This document shows positions 1-7,930 of a DNA stretch of 14,287 nt, piece by piece. The stretch comes from Dinochytrium kinnereticum (lineage: Eukaryota > Chytridiomycota > Chytridiomycetes > Chytridiales > Chytridiaceae): assembly GCA_027604005.1 (NCBI GenBank), contig JADGJT010000440.1, positions 2,340-16,626 of the forward strand, given 5' to 3'. A program made the translations under genes and the position numbers. Position 1 is the stretch's first letter. Each line of letters opens with the position of its first letter. Under the pieces are notes generated by a model, which did no database searches, was not told where the DNA came from, and saw only the letters and a list, made by a program, of their open reading frames with translations.

Positions 1-38
1 GAGCCTCTTTGTTAATTGAGTTTTAGATAACGAAAAGC

Positions 39-250
39 TTGTTTTCATTTCTTTTTCTTTATTTTGGTTGGTGTTTGGTTGATGTGTTGGATTTGGTTTT
101 TTTTTGTTCTCTTTCTTTTTCGCTTCTGGCCGTTCTGGCTCAAGACCTCTTAATTAATGGTTTTTTTTTTCTTCTGGGCCTTTTCACCACCCCATTTTTC
201 TTCTTTTCTTTTTTTTTTCTTTTTCTTCTTTTTCCTTTTCTTTTTTTGGT
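39..250. repeat. Polypyrimidine low-complexity tract
   Basis: About 210 bases in which the plus strand is almost entirely T with scattered C, including T runs of 8 or more. Reading frames across it give Phe/Leu-only peptides on the plus strand and Lys/Arg-only peptides on the minus strand, which is the signature of low-complexity DNA rather than coding sequence. It could be a non-coding spacer. It could also be a purine-rich untranslated region if a minus-strand transcript crosses it. No gene is supported inside it. Confidence 0.8.
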
Positions 251-413
251 TTTGTTTGTGTGCGATGCGTGGGGTGGTTCGCGGAGGCATTTTCTCTGCT
301 TGCTCTAATGGGTGGTTTTGTTTGGGTATCTCAAATATAGCTTATTTCTTTCTTCTTCAAACCGCGTATCTCCGCCATCTTTTTAGTTGTCCAAGGAAGG
401 CCATTTCACTCAC

Positions 414-503
414 CTTTTCCATAATGTATGCCAAAAGCCCCAGCTTTCCGGCAAGGGGAAGCTGATTCTGGCCGAAAACTTGATTCTGGCGTTCACCCGA
501 CAT
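414..503 (-). other. Candidate first exon of an unidentified minus-strand gene
   Basis: On the minus strand an ATG (501-503) opens exactly 30 codons that end in AAG followed by a consensus donor GTGAGTG starting at 413. The peptide begins MSGERQNQVFGQNQ and continues with a hydrophobic stretch (LGLLAYIMEK). A TATA-like element lies about 90 bp upstream near 592-600, about the same spacing as in the secreted-protein gene at 4079. I cannot find a convincing second exon. The next plausible acceptor, near 306, leads into the lysine-coding low-complexity tract. I do not recognise the peptide, and chance remains a fair explanation. Confidence 0.2.
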
Positions 504-903
504 TCCAGCTGGGATCACTTCTCGAAGGCAAGGTGTAAAGTGAAAGCGTGTGATCTTCTTCTGGTTTACGAAAACCAGCGACGAGAGCGATTATAAAAAG
601 AGGGGGTGGTTGTCACTGGAGCGACAACGAGCGTTCTTGAAATGGTTGACGTTGGTTTTCCGGCTGGAAGGGAGGTTTGTGGACTTCAAGATGCTCAACT
701 GACAGGTAGTGGTCATCGTCAGATGAATCGTGGATCCTCAGCAGCGGTTGGACGAGAGGCATTCCTACCTGACCAGATTGCAGCAACGGCGTGCTGTTAG
801 GGGGAAAAGCAGGACTGGTCTGGAATAAGAGCTTAAAATTAAAGTATGAAACAACAAATAGGTAAAGAGTATATGTGGAGGGACGTGTGGTAATTACCGA
901 TAC
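504..903. other. Intergenic stretch with TATA-like element, no supported gene
   Basis: It contains a TATAAAAAG on the plus strand (592-600), preceded by a perfect 7-bp inverted repeat with a 4-nt loop (561-578, CTGGTTT/AAACCAG) and followed by a 6-bp inverted repeat (609-614 with 623-628). A plus-strand ATG at 641 opens about 53 codons of unremarkable sequence without a recognisable domain. I see the elements of a promoter but no gene that I can assign to it. Confidence 0.35.
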
Positions 904-1419
904 CTACCAAGGGTAGATAATAAATGATGATAACGAAAGAAAGAGATAAAAAAGGAGTTTATTCTTATAACGAGAAACCAAGTAAACAGAAGAATAAACA
1001 GTAGAGAAAGTCATGAGTCCTAAAACGTCCTGAATCAAAAAGCTTTGCTCAACTCGACGCACTCCCAAAAGAAAAATAAGGATTAAGTCTGTCCTCCGCA
1101 AACATCCCATTCTCCAAACTTCTCCAACCCAACGCCACACCTTTTTTAAAAAAAAAGCCTTCTTTCCACCCCTCCCACTAGCAGCATGAGGTTCAAGCCA
1201 CCCCTTTGCAACAAACCAGTCGAAGAGCCTACTGGTCTTGTTGACATCAATTTTGCACAGGGATTGAGCCTCCCTCTTGCTGAAGGATCCTCCCTTCCTC
1301 ATCCTAGTCTCCACCAGGTTGTGCTTGATGGAGAGGTATTGAAGCACCGAGAGGCGAAGAATGGAACATGCTTCGATTTCTTCGGCGCTAAGGGTATCGA
1401 AACCCGGCTCATTCGGCAT
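904..1419 (-). CDS. SWIRM-domain protein or SWIRM-gene remnant
   Basis: From the ATG at 1417-1419 the frame gives 171 residues. Residues about 9-76 match the SWIRM fold used in chromatin proteins such as Ada2 of SAGA and Laf1/Fun19-type proteins. The diagnostic pieces are an LSxEE start, CSILRLS, QYLSIKHNL, a KREAQ helix, and then CKIDVNKTSRLFDWFVAKGWL. SWIRM domains bind DNA or nucleosomes and normally sit at the C-terminus of larger proteins. Here there is no ZZ finger, SANT or other partner upstream. The 90 residues after the domain are Trp/Phe/Leu-rich and look like translated non-coding DNA. Residues past about 85 are therefore probably not real, and an unseen intron or a pseudogene is possible. 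A degraded copy of the first half lies just upstream (1470-1555). Domain identity is fairly sure; gene integrity is not. Confidence 0.5.
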   Translation of the reverse strand: MPNEPGFDTLSAEEIEACSILRLSVLQYLSIKHNLVETRMRKGGSFSKREAQSLCKIDVNKTSRLFDWFVAKGWLEPHAASGRGGKKAFFLKKVWRWVGEVWRMGCLRRTDLILIFLLGVRRVEQSFLIQDVLGLMTFSTVYSSVYLVSRYKNKLLFYLFLSLSSFIIYPW

Positions 1420-1469
1420 GATCTTAAGAGGATCTTTGTGACGAAAGAAATGAACGCACGCGAGATATT

Positions 1470-1555
1470 GGAAAGGTATTGAAAAATTGGAGAGGCGAAG
1501 AATTGAGCAGGCCTCCACTTCTTCGGGACTGAAGACTATGGTAACCTATCTTACC
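1470..1555 (-). repeat. Decayed tandem copy of the SWIRM 5' half
   Basis: On the minus strand this segment reads SPEEVEACSILRLS, in the same frame as and about 140 bp upstream of the AEEIEACSILRLS of the SWIRM frame (1330-1415). The DNA is clearly alignable over about 85 bases, with a small indel after the CTTCGCCTCTC core. That indel shifts the copy out of the domain frame before the QYL motif. A stop codon (TAG) lies in frame just upstream. It looks like a local tandem duplication of which one copy has degenerated. Confidence 0.6.
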
Positions 1556-1559
1556 AAGA

Positions 1560-3119
1560 TCTACTCAGTGGGCATCACCATACACCCGAACATGGTCACG
1601 CCGGGGAAATGTGGGCGCTAGGTGACCCCTGTTATATGAGCCTTATGGGCCATAGCAAGTCATAAGCTTGCCATAGATGTCAATCAAGAGTTTTGTTTGA
1701 TCCCTCGAGTGCAGTAGATGCATATATACTCTTCAATTACGATGGCTTAATGGGGAAGGGGGATATTATCCACCTCTTTGTTTTGCTGTGATGTCATGCA
1801 TTGGTTAATTGGAAAGTAAGAAGTATTCATTGTTCTTTATACAATAACAAAGCCGGTAAAATAAATATTAAGGTTAGCCTTTCCAGTGCCAGCAGTTGAT
1901 GGTGGCCAGAGTATCATCTGGACGACGCGATAGTCTTTTTTAATTGAACATAATTTTTCTTTTTAATCAAACAGGATGATATAGGCTTAGGCATTTTTGG
2001 GAAGAGTCATTGAACAGGAAAACGATCAACAAGAAATGATCAACGAGTCAAAGCTAAAATGATGTATTTCACTCTCCTTCATCCTCCATACCCTCAGCAT
2101 CAACAGGTGTTGAAATGAAGTGGCTATGGTAAAGTCGAAGATATGCCGAAAAGATGGGAGGAGGTTCAAGCTAATCTGCCCACCTCCTCTTACTGGTTCG
2201 TGTTCTCTTTACGATGCTTTAAAAGGGGTTGGGCTTTCCTCTCTAGCCCAAGACCAAGGCCCAAAATGAAGCACATTTGTTTAAGGTTTCTACAACATAC
2301 GACTGCTTCCCCATCTTTGTCGTTCTGAGTTGAAAAAGGTCAAGTCTGATTGTAGTGCTGAGGTGTACTATAGTGGCAAAATTGGATAGCACTCAAACCA
2401 ACTCGGCCATATTGCACGATATGGTCTATTTGGTTCAAGTGATATTGAAATAGGGGGACTATGGGACGCTGGTGACGCGACGCGTAGATGATCTTTCAAA
2501 GCCCTCGTTGAGACTGGAGCGCATATATTCTTTTCTTTTCTCCTCCTTTTTTGGTTCTTGATAGCCACAGATTGTTATGGTTTTGACCTTGGGCGATGTT
2601 TTTTGCCGTTTGTAGTCTGTACTTGCCCTTCACCTTTTCTCCTTGCTTTTTTTATGTGGTGCTGCAAGTAAGGTATCATATTCAGCCTTTTCTCTCTGTC
2701 AATTATCTTTTACTTTGGTCTCATTGGTGTTAGTTTATGGGGAAGCGGTGGGATCTTCCTTTTAATGAGAGGTTGCTTTTTCCATTCTTTTCATATTTTG
2801 AAAGACTTAATACCGTCTTTATTGTTTTTCCAATTATTTTTTTTTCTTTCTTGGTGCATATGAAAAAACATTTTTTCAGGGTATTGCCAAATAAGGTTAA
2901 TTCGTCCAAAACGGGTACTTTCCTTTTTTGAAGCAAATGGAGGTTGCCACAAACAACGCCTCCAGCAATGCTCTGAGCTGTCTCAGTCCCCCACCCTTCG
3001 GGTGATCGCGGTCCACACTTTCTCACGACTTCTAACAAAGGCTCACAGGGAGAAGAGAAATAAAAATCAATTGAAAGGAATCGAATGTATTTGTAAACAT
3101 TTGAGTTTCAAAGGGTATT
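1560..3119. other. Long intergenic region, no gene found
   Basis: About 1.5 kb without a reading frame of recognisable content on either strand. Reading frames of 60 to 100 codons exist but show no domain, no signal peptide and no consistent exon structure. Small perfect inverted repeats are visible at 2229-2251 (TTGGGCT/AGCCCAA) and 2407-2424 (CCATAT/ATATGG). Their stems of 6 to 7 bp are within what chance gives. No tRNA, rRNA or transposon signature was seen. Confidence 0.5.
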
Positions 3120-4079
3120 TTAGACGGTATTCAAGAGGGCAATAACCTGCTCCAACATGTTGGCGGCATTGGCCGTGGCATCCTCATCGTCTGAATCCAA
3201 CAAGGCAATAACGTCCTCCAGCATGTTGACTGCAGCTTCAACCGTCACAGTGTCAACAGTTGCGCTATCCTCAACGAGAGCGGCAGGTGCAAGGTTGAGA
3301 GCTGGTGGCGGTGGAATGGACCCGACCAGACTAGCAACAGCGGGAGCAGCAGCACCACCAGGAAACGCAGCAGCAATGTTGGTTCGCTTCCCATTGGCGG
3401 CGTTAAAAGTATCAGCGGCTCGGGCGTTAAGGTTGTCTCTTTGAGGGTCAGCACCACCAGAGAAGCCAGTGACTCCAGAGGCGATGAGTGCCGCTCCGGC
3501 CTGCTCACAAGTTGTCTTGCACTGGCCTTGGGTTGCGCGGTTGCAAATCTGCTGGACGACGATGGCGGGATTGAGGGCCACCTGCCTGCCGTCCTTACCG
3601 AATCGATGCTGTGTGCCCTGAACGATGTAATCCATAGTCTCGGTGTTGCAGTTACCAGCCGCGTTGACTCCTCCGGCAGCAGCCGGCTGAGCAGCACCAC
3701 CACCATTTCCTCCTGCAGCAGCCAGGAAGGCAGCAGCTATGTTGGTTCGCTTCCCGTTGGCGGCGTTGAAAGTATCAGCGGCTTGCGCGTTGAGAACGTC
3801 TTTCTGGGGGTCAGCGGCTCCTGAGAATCCTCTGGCTCCTGATGCAATAAGAGCCGCACCGGCTTGGTTACAGGTTGTCTTGCATTGACCAGCAGGTGCT
3901 TGATCGCAGATCTGTTGGACGACGATGGCGGGATTGAGCGCGACCTGGTTACCGTCCTTGCCAAATCGATGCTCTTGGCCTTGGACGATGTACTCCATGC
4001 TCTTGACATTGCAATTCTGAGCAACAGCCTTGGACGCGGTGGCTGCGACGAGAAGGATGGTGAGGGAAAGAAACTTCAT
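3120..4079 (-). CDS. Secreted Ala-rich protein with two 97-residue Cys repeats
   Basis: A 319-residue secreted protein of unknown function. The start is the ATG at 4077-4079, because it opens a classic signal peptide (MKFLSLTILLVAATASKAVAQ) and sits about 100 bp from a TATA box. The frame is also open further upstream, but without hydrophobic sequence. Residues 22-118 and 143-239 are two copies of one 97-residue module, 79 of 97 identical by hand alignment, each with four cysteines at matching places (23, 58, 66, 70 and 144, 179, 187, 191). These probably form two disulfides per module. A Gly/Ala linker joins them. The tail (240-319) has a Pro run and two near-identical acidic amphipathic segments, NMLEDVIALL and NMLEQVIALL. 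No catalytic motif is visible. It may be a wall-associated or effector-like protein, but that is inference. No intron is needed. The opposite-strand frames are shadows of the repeat. Confidence 0.88.
   Translation of the reverse strand: MKFLSLTILLVAATASKAVAQNCNVKSMEYIVQGQEHRFGKDGNQVALNPAIVVQQICDQAPAGQCKTTCNQAGAALIASGARGFSGAADPQKDVLNAQAADTFNAANGKRTNIAAAFLAAAGGNGGGAAQPAAAGGVNAAGNCNTETMDYIVQGTQHRFGKDGRQVALNPAIVVQQICNRATQGQCKTTCEQAGAALIASGVTGFSGGADPQRDNLNARAADTFNAANGKRTNIAAAFPGGAAAPAVASLVGSIPPPPALNLAPAALVEDSATVDTVTVEAAVNMLEDVIALLDSDDEDATANAANMLEQVIALLNTV
3363..3653 (-). repeat. Second copy of the 97-residue module
   Basis: This encodes residues 143-239 of the secreted protein, paired with the first copy at 3726-4016. 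Both copies share long identical blocks such as HRFGKDG, QVALNPAIVVQQIC, GQCKTTC and DTFNAANGKRTNIAAAF. The differences cluster just after the first Cys, between Cys 2 and Cys 3, and after the AALIASG block. Confidence 0.9.
3726..4016 (-). repeat. First copy of the 97-residue module
   Basis: This encodes residues 22-118, directly after the predicted signal peptide cleavage site. It starts with NCN and ends with NIAAAF, like the second copy at 3363-3653, and the two are separated by a 24-residue Gly/Ala-rich linker. Confidence 0.9.
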
Positions 4080-4177
4080 CTTGTTGGCGATGGGTATAAG
4101 TTGCAGTAGGGTATGATGTTTTTTTGAGTGCTTGTTTGTGAATGGAATGATGTCTGCTGGAGTGAGAGAATGTGTAG

Positions 4178-4185
4178 CTTTTATA
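4178..4185 (-). promoter_or_regulatory. TATA box of the secreted-protein gene
   Basis: The minus strand reads TATAAAAG here, 98 bases upstream of the ATG at 4079. That would give a leader of roughly 60 to 70 nt. It is the best TATA match in the intergenic region and points towards the secreted-protein gene. Confidence 0.65.
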
Positions 4186-4383
4186 TGCACGAACCGCAAG
4201 CTGCGCGTTTCATCTTCTGCCACCCCAGATGCGCGTGTCAACGTAGCCGCAGTGTCGGATGGTCCGCTCCGACATAAGCTGTTCCATGAGACGAAACAAG
4301 TAATCATGGCACATCAGACATCGTTCTTCTCTCAGTTGAAACACGAGAATACGCCGCAACAACAGCCATGCGCGCAGAGCATG

Positions 4384-4549
4384 ATTGGAGGCCTCTGGTA
4401 ACAGGTAAACAGTTTTTGGTGAAGCGCCTTAACTATTGGTTCGCTTTGAGCCGATTATGGCTGGCGCATCCAGTCTCAGAGTTGTGCTCCAATTCCATAG
4501 AAACTGCAGAATGCCTACCAATCAGCCATGCCGCCAATTACGGCTGGTG
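4384..4549. promoter_or_regulatory. CCAAT-box cluster in divergent intergenic region
   Basis: Five CCAAT pentamers occur in about 155 bp: on the minus strand at 4384-4388 and 4435-4439, and on the plus strand at 4489-4493, 4518-4522 (CCAATCAG) and 4534-4538. Fewer than one would be expected by chance. A 17-bp imperfect direct repeat (GCC[GA]ATTA[TC]GGCTGG) is superimposed at 4450-4466 and 4533-4549. The cluster lies 410-565 bp before the VIT1/CCC1 start and 305-460 bp before the secreted-protein start. In ascomycetes the CCAAT-binding complex with HapX controls iron genes, including vacuolar iron import. Applying that here is inference. The rest of the intergenic region (4186-4948) holds no gene that I can support. 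Confidence 0.45.
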
Positions 4550-4924
4550 GAATCTGAGGCCATGGCTTGTCCTTCCGGTGTCTCTGCATGTCTTGATATC
4601 AACATCTGAACATATCCTGGCACATGGGGCCGTTGTTGATCAATTCGTGATTTTGGCTGTCAAAGATACATAGAGACATAAGAACTGGTTCATTGAATGC
4701 CTTGAAACATAGAAGCCACAATAACTGGGACTCAGTGGATAATCCATGAATTGCTGTCGATGGCTTTTGACGGTGCACCTTCTCTTGAGCTTAAGATTTA
4801 TTCCCCAATGCTGTTAAGCCGCTCCGCGCAGTCCATATAACTGGGACGTGCGTTGCTCTGACGCGTCGAGTTCCACCTACAGCAGCAAGGGACGCGACAA
4901 TATTCTTAGAAACTTGACATTTAT

Positions 4925-4931
4925 TGACTCA
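4925..4931 (+). promoter_or_regulatory. TGACTCA motif upstream of VIT1/CCC1 start
   Basis: A perfect Gcn4/AP-1 (bZIP) heptamer lies 17 bases before the ATG. It is so close to the start that it may fall within the leader, so function is uncertain. Confidence 0.25.
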
Positions 4932-4948
4932 TCTCCAGTTTACCCAAA

Positions 4949-6119
4949 ATGACTTCTCCACCTGCGACTCCAGCCGACCATGACGGCCGTCAACATGAGG
5001 GATCGTCGCTTCCCCCAACCACCGTCGAGTGGCTGTCAGCGAACTCGCGTCAGAACGACGACTTCCTAAACACAGCGGACCAGATCTTCGTCGCGCAGTC
5101 ATCTACAACTCTTGACGAAGGAAAGGTTCCCACAACAGCCAGAAGCGCATCAATCATCTCAATAGTAAGCGCCAAAATGAGCACAGCAGACCTCTGCTCG
5201 ATGAATTCAGAACGAAGACGGGTGGGATCGGCGGACCTGGAAGTGAGAGTTGAAAGTGGGGATGATTTGGGGGCTCAACTCAAGATGACGAAGCCGGAAT
5301 TTGGTCATCGGCATTACAGCCATCGTGCACCAAACCTCAGGTGAGGTTCATCATCCATCTCTTCATCCGTTTTTGACACGCATTCAGAGCGGCTGTCTTG
5401 GGAGCCAACGATGGTCTGGTTTCCACTTCCGCCCTCATGTTGGGTTTCGCCGGGGCCGACGACGGAAATAGGAAGGCCATGATCCTTTCTGGTGTTGCCG
5501 GTATGGTCGCTGGGGCATTATCGATGGCTTGCGGGGAGTATGTATCGGTTGCCTCTCAAAAGGATGCTGAAGTCGCAGACGTCAAGCGGGAAAAGGCTGA
5601 ATTCCTAAAAGGGCCAGCTTATGAGACGCAGGAGATGAACGAGCTGGCTCGTAAGTATTTTCTCCTTTATTTTACAACAAGATTATAATCATACCTCTAG
5701 AAATATATGTTTCCCGCGGTCTCTGCCCAGATCTTGCCAGGCAAGTCGTAGAGAACTTACACAGCTCTGCAGGAGGTGACCTGAATAAGATCGTGGCTGT
5801 CCATCTTCGCGATGAATTGGCCATCGACGTCAATGCTCTCTCAAACCCATTTGCGGCATCAGTTCTCTCTGCCTTAACTTTTATCATGGGTGCATTAATC
5901 CCACTCTTGGCCGCATGGTTCATACAAGAAGCAAAATGGAGAGTTTTATCGATCGTTGTGGCCTCCTCAGCAGGGCTGGTCATGTTTGGGGCTGCTGGAT
6001 CAGTTATTGGGGGTGCAAGCTGGTGGAAAGGAGCTGCTAGGGTGCTACTAGGTGGGTGGATTGCTATGGCTGGGACTTACGGAGTGGGACTGCTTTTTGA
6101 AAAAGTGACCGGCGTTTAA
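4949..6119 (+). CDS. CCC1: VIT1/CCC1-family vacuolar Fe(II)/Mn transporter
   Basis: A 357-residue integral membrane transporter that moves cytosolic Fe(II)/Mn(II) into the vacuole by proton antiport. Exons are 4949-5340, 5388-5650 and 5701-6119, with introns of 47 and 50 nt (GTGAGG..CAG, GTAAGT..TAG). The joins restore LRAAVLGANDGLVSTS and ELAQIYVSRGL, both family signatures. Residues 1-130 are a polar cytosolic extension. TM1 is about 134-151 and TM2 about 161-183, with ACGEYVSV. The cytosolic metal-binding helices are 186-260 with a ladder of acids (E192, D195, E199, E202, E210, E213, E216) and HLRDEL at 253-258. TM3 is about 268-290, TM4 299-322 and TM5 331-351. Five TMs plus the insert is the standard fold, so the protein looks intact. 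The start context is AAAATGA. It diverges from the secreted-protein gene and converges on the MUL1-like gene. Iron-responsive control is plausible from the CCAAT cluster. Confidence 0.95.
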
Positions 6120-6202
6120 GAAATAAAGAGTCTTGGTCATGATAGGCTTATTGGGAGGTGATATGCAACTACAAGCATGGGAAACGAACGATGTACATAT
6201 GT

Positions 6203-6208
6203 AATAAA
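6203..6208 (+). other. Candidate polyadenylation signal of VIT1/CCC1
   Basis: AATAAA lies 83 bases after the stop codon. A second AATAAA at 6122-6127 is probably too close to the stop. This signal is only 12 bases from the stop codon of the convergent MUL1-like gene, so the two 3' untranslated regions almost certainly overlap. Confidence 0.4.
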
Positions 6209-6220
6209 GAAAGCGTACTA

Positions 6221-7813
6221 TCAAGTATAAACAGTAATCCGCTGGGAGATCCGAGTTCTGCATATAGGGCAATGGGTAACAGCCTCCGAACAGCTATGAC
6301 ACAAAACTAGATGCTTGCAATCCAAAAGCAGCACACCCCGTCTTCTCTCTAAGCAAACAACGCATCGCTCGGAATCATTTATCTCCTCCAAACCATCATC
6401 ATCGTCTTCTTCTGTCAAATCAAGACCCTTTTCCTCTTCAACCCCTCCATCTCCTAACCTCCGCGTCCTAGACTCCAAAACGCTCCAAGACCCACTAAGA
6501 GAAGCGTCGGTCTCCTCCACAACTGCCACTCTTTTCAGTTCCTTTCTCTTCCTCCGATTCCGTCGCTCGTCTGCCTTCCTCTCCTCCTCTATCCGTCTTC
6601 GTCGCTCCTCAATCTCTCTTCTCCGTCGCAGCATCCATCTCTGCACCATGCTCACACCACGGCGGCCAAGCATGCCAGCCCCTACAAGAGCAAACGCCAC
6701 CGTGACCCACATCCATAATCGAACGGCGGAGACACGACTCTTAAGGAGTTCAGGCAAGGTGCGAGTGGAGACGATAAATGGGAGGTTTTCGGACGTTGGC
6801 CGTGTGATTAACGGGGTGAGGTGGGGTGAGGGAAGGAGGGATGCTGATTCGGAAAGAGCTGAAGCCGATGCTGATGTATTGCTGGGAAACACGAGACGCC
6901 CTACCACTGTGACTTGAGAATCCTCTACTAGTGCCCGTTTAATTGTCTCAATGCCAAGCTGATATTGCGGATTTTAGATATGACCAGTATTAAGAAAAAA
7001 CATGTAAAACTTGATGCAACGGAATATCAAATATCAAAAAGGCTAGAAAGCCAATGCCAGCAATAAAAGAAATACCCACATGCCGTTCTCCCTGTAACAT
7101 ATCTGCTGCAATCTGCGCCATCGAAGTCCCGCTCGACGCCGGCTCAAAAGTGGTTGAGACAACAGGAATCTCGAGCTCCACCCCTTCCATGGAAGGAGAC
7201 CAAGCCAACTGATCGGAAACGTTCACGGAGGAATGCGAGGTCACCGCCTCAGTCGCAGAGCCCACAATAGAGGCTTGAGAGAAGGAAGGCAAATAAATCG
7301 AGAAAGGTATTGCATTTTTCTGAGTTGAAAGGATTTGGCTGCCAGTCACCCAATCCCTCCAAAGCTCAGACCATCTCGCAAAATGGCGAGTGAAAGTATT
7401 CTAATATCTCAAACAAGGTGTAAGGCACCGAATAAACAAAGCCAAACAAACAGGAACGGTGTCGTTATTCAACACAGGAGGTGTGTATATGCATGAGATG
7501 AACGGCAAGCAGCAAACAGCATCCTCACCTCCACAATCACTGCTTTAAGAGTATGTCCGCTGGAATCAACGATGCTCATCATCCGGTCAGGCACACTGCT
7601 TCTTACTGTCCCTGAAACCACCACATACCGCCCATCCCATTCTGCAGCTCGAATGATGCTCGACAGCCCGTCCGAAGTCTGTGTTGCTGGTGGTGGAAAG
7701 ATGGATGCGGACGAGAGTACGGCGAGCTGACGCCGCGTCGTCAAGTAGATAATCCCCGAAACAGCGGAAGCTATCGACGGCAGCCAGAGATCCCAGTAAT
7801 CGTTAAAGGACAT
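6221..7813 (-). CDS. MUL1: MUL1/MAPL-like mitochondrial RING E3 ubiquitin ligase
   Basis: A 447-residue two-TM RING ligase of the outer mitochondrial membrane type. Exons (minus) are 7813-7529, 7400-7080 and 6958-6221. The introns are 128 and 121 nt, and both junctions are phase 0. TM1 is residues about 6-28. A BAM/GIDE domain lies between the TMs, with VVVSGTVRS, HFARWSELWRDW, IPF and, across the second junction, GERH/LGIETIKRAL followed by VTVVGRLVF. TM2 is about 280-300, preceded by VRLW as in animal MUL1. The C-terminal C3HC4 RING (401-435) runs CVVC, DCKH, LCHSC, CPICR and ends ITVY. Unlike the roughly 350-residue animal protein it carries an Arg/Glu-rich helix (309-346) and an acidic stretch (376-397) before the RING. 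The start is the ATG at 7813; no in-frame ATG lies upstream. MUL1 ubiquitinates or SUMOylates mitochondrial dynamics factors in animals. The substrates here are unknown. Confidence 0.9.
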
Positions 7814-7930
7814 TCTTCTCCTCACTCCGCACGACTGTTGTCAAGTCGCTCTTTTTCGGTGGTTTCTTTTTTTTTCGAATGTTTTTGGCACAGTCATGCA
7901 CTGCAGCTGAATTCGAATCACACCCCAATC
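7814..7930. promoter_or_regulatory. Compact bidirectional promoter (MUL1-like / IMPACT-like)
   Basis: Only 117 bp separate the two divergent ATGs, so both leaders and core promoters must share this stretch. It has a T-rich run on the plus strand (7867-7875) and no clear TATA box. Two upstream ATGs precede the IMPACT-like start: 7879 (out of frame, overlapping the main start and closing at 7965) and 7896 (four codons then TGA at 7910). Whether either is transcribed depends on the unknown start site. Confidence 0.6.

Noticed and set aside
39..465. Plus-strand reading frames of 89 and 102 codons rich in Phe and Leu
   Set aside because: They only translate the polypyrimidine tract. They lack a sensible start, domain or splice context.
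1186..1482. Plus-strand reading frame of 98 codons
   Set aside because: It lies antisense to the SWIRM-coding sequence, which shows recognisable protein similarity; the plus frame does not.
2143..2328. Plus-strand ATG frame of 61 codons
   Set aside because: No recognisable similarity, signal or splice partner; length is within chance expectation.
2229..2424. Perfect short inverted repeats at 2229-2251 and 2407-2424
   Set aside because: Stems of 6 to 7 bp occur by chance in 1.5 kb, and no transposon ends, target duplications or RNA gene features accompany them.
3245..4024. Other-frame reading frames over the secreted-protein gene (both strands)
   Set aside because: These are shadows. The duplicated GC-rich module keeps alternative frames open in both copies.
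4080..4307. N-terminal extension of the secreted protein to 4307
   Set aside because: The extension would cross the TATA box and bury the signal peptide at residue 77. The ATG at 4079 fits far better.
4368..4673. Plus-strand reading frame of 101 codons in the divergent intergenic region
   Set aside because: No domain and no splice or promoter logic; it overlaps the CCAAT cluster, which better explains the stretch.
6315..6917. Plus-strand reading frame of 200 codons, Ser/Arg-rich
   Set aside because: It is antisense to the MUL1-like third exon and reflects its Arg/Glu-rich codons.
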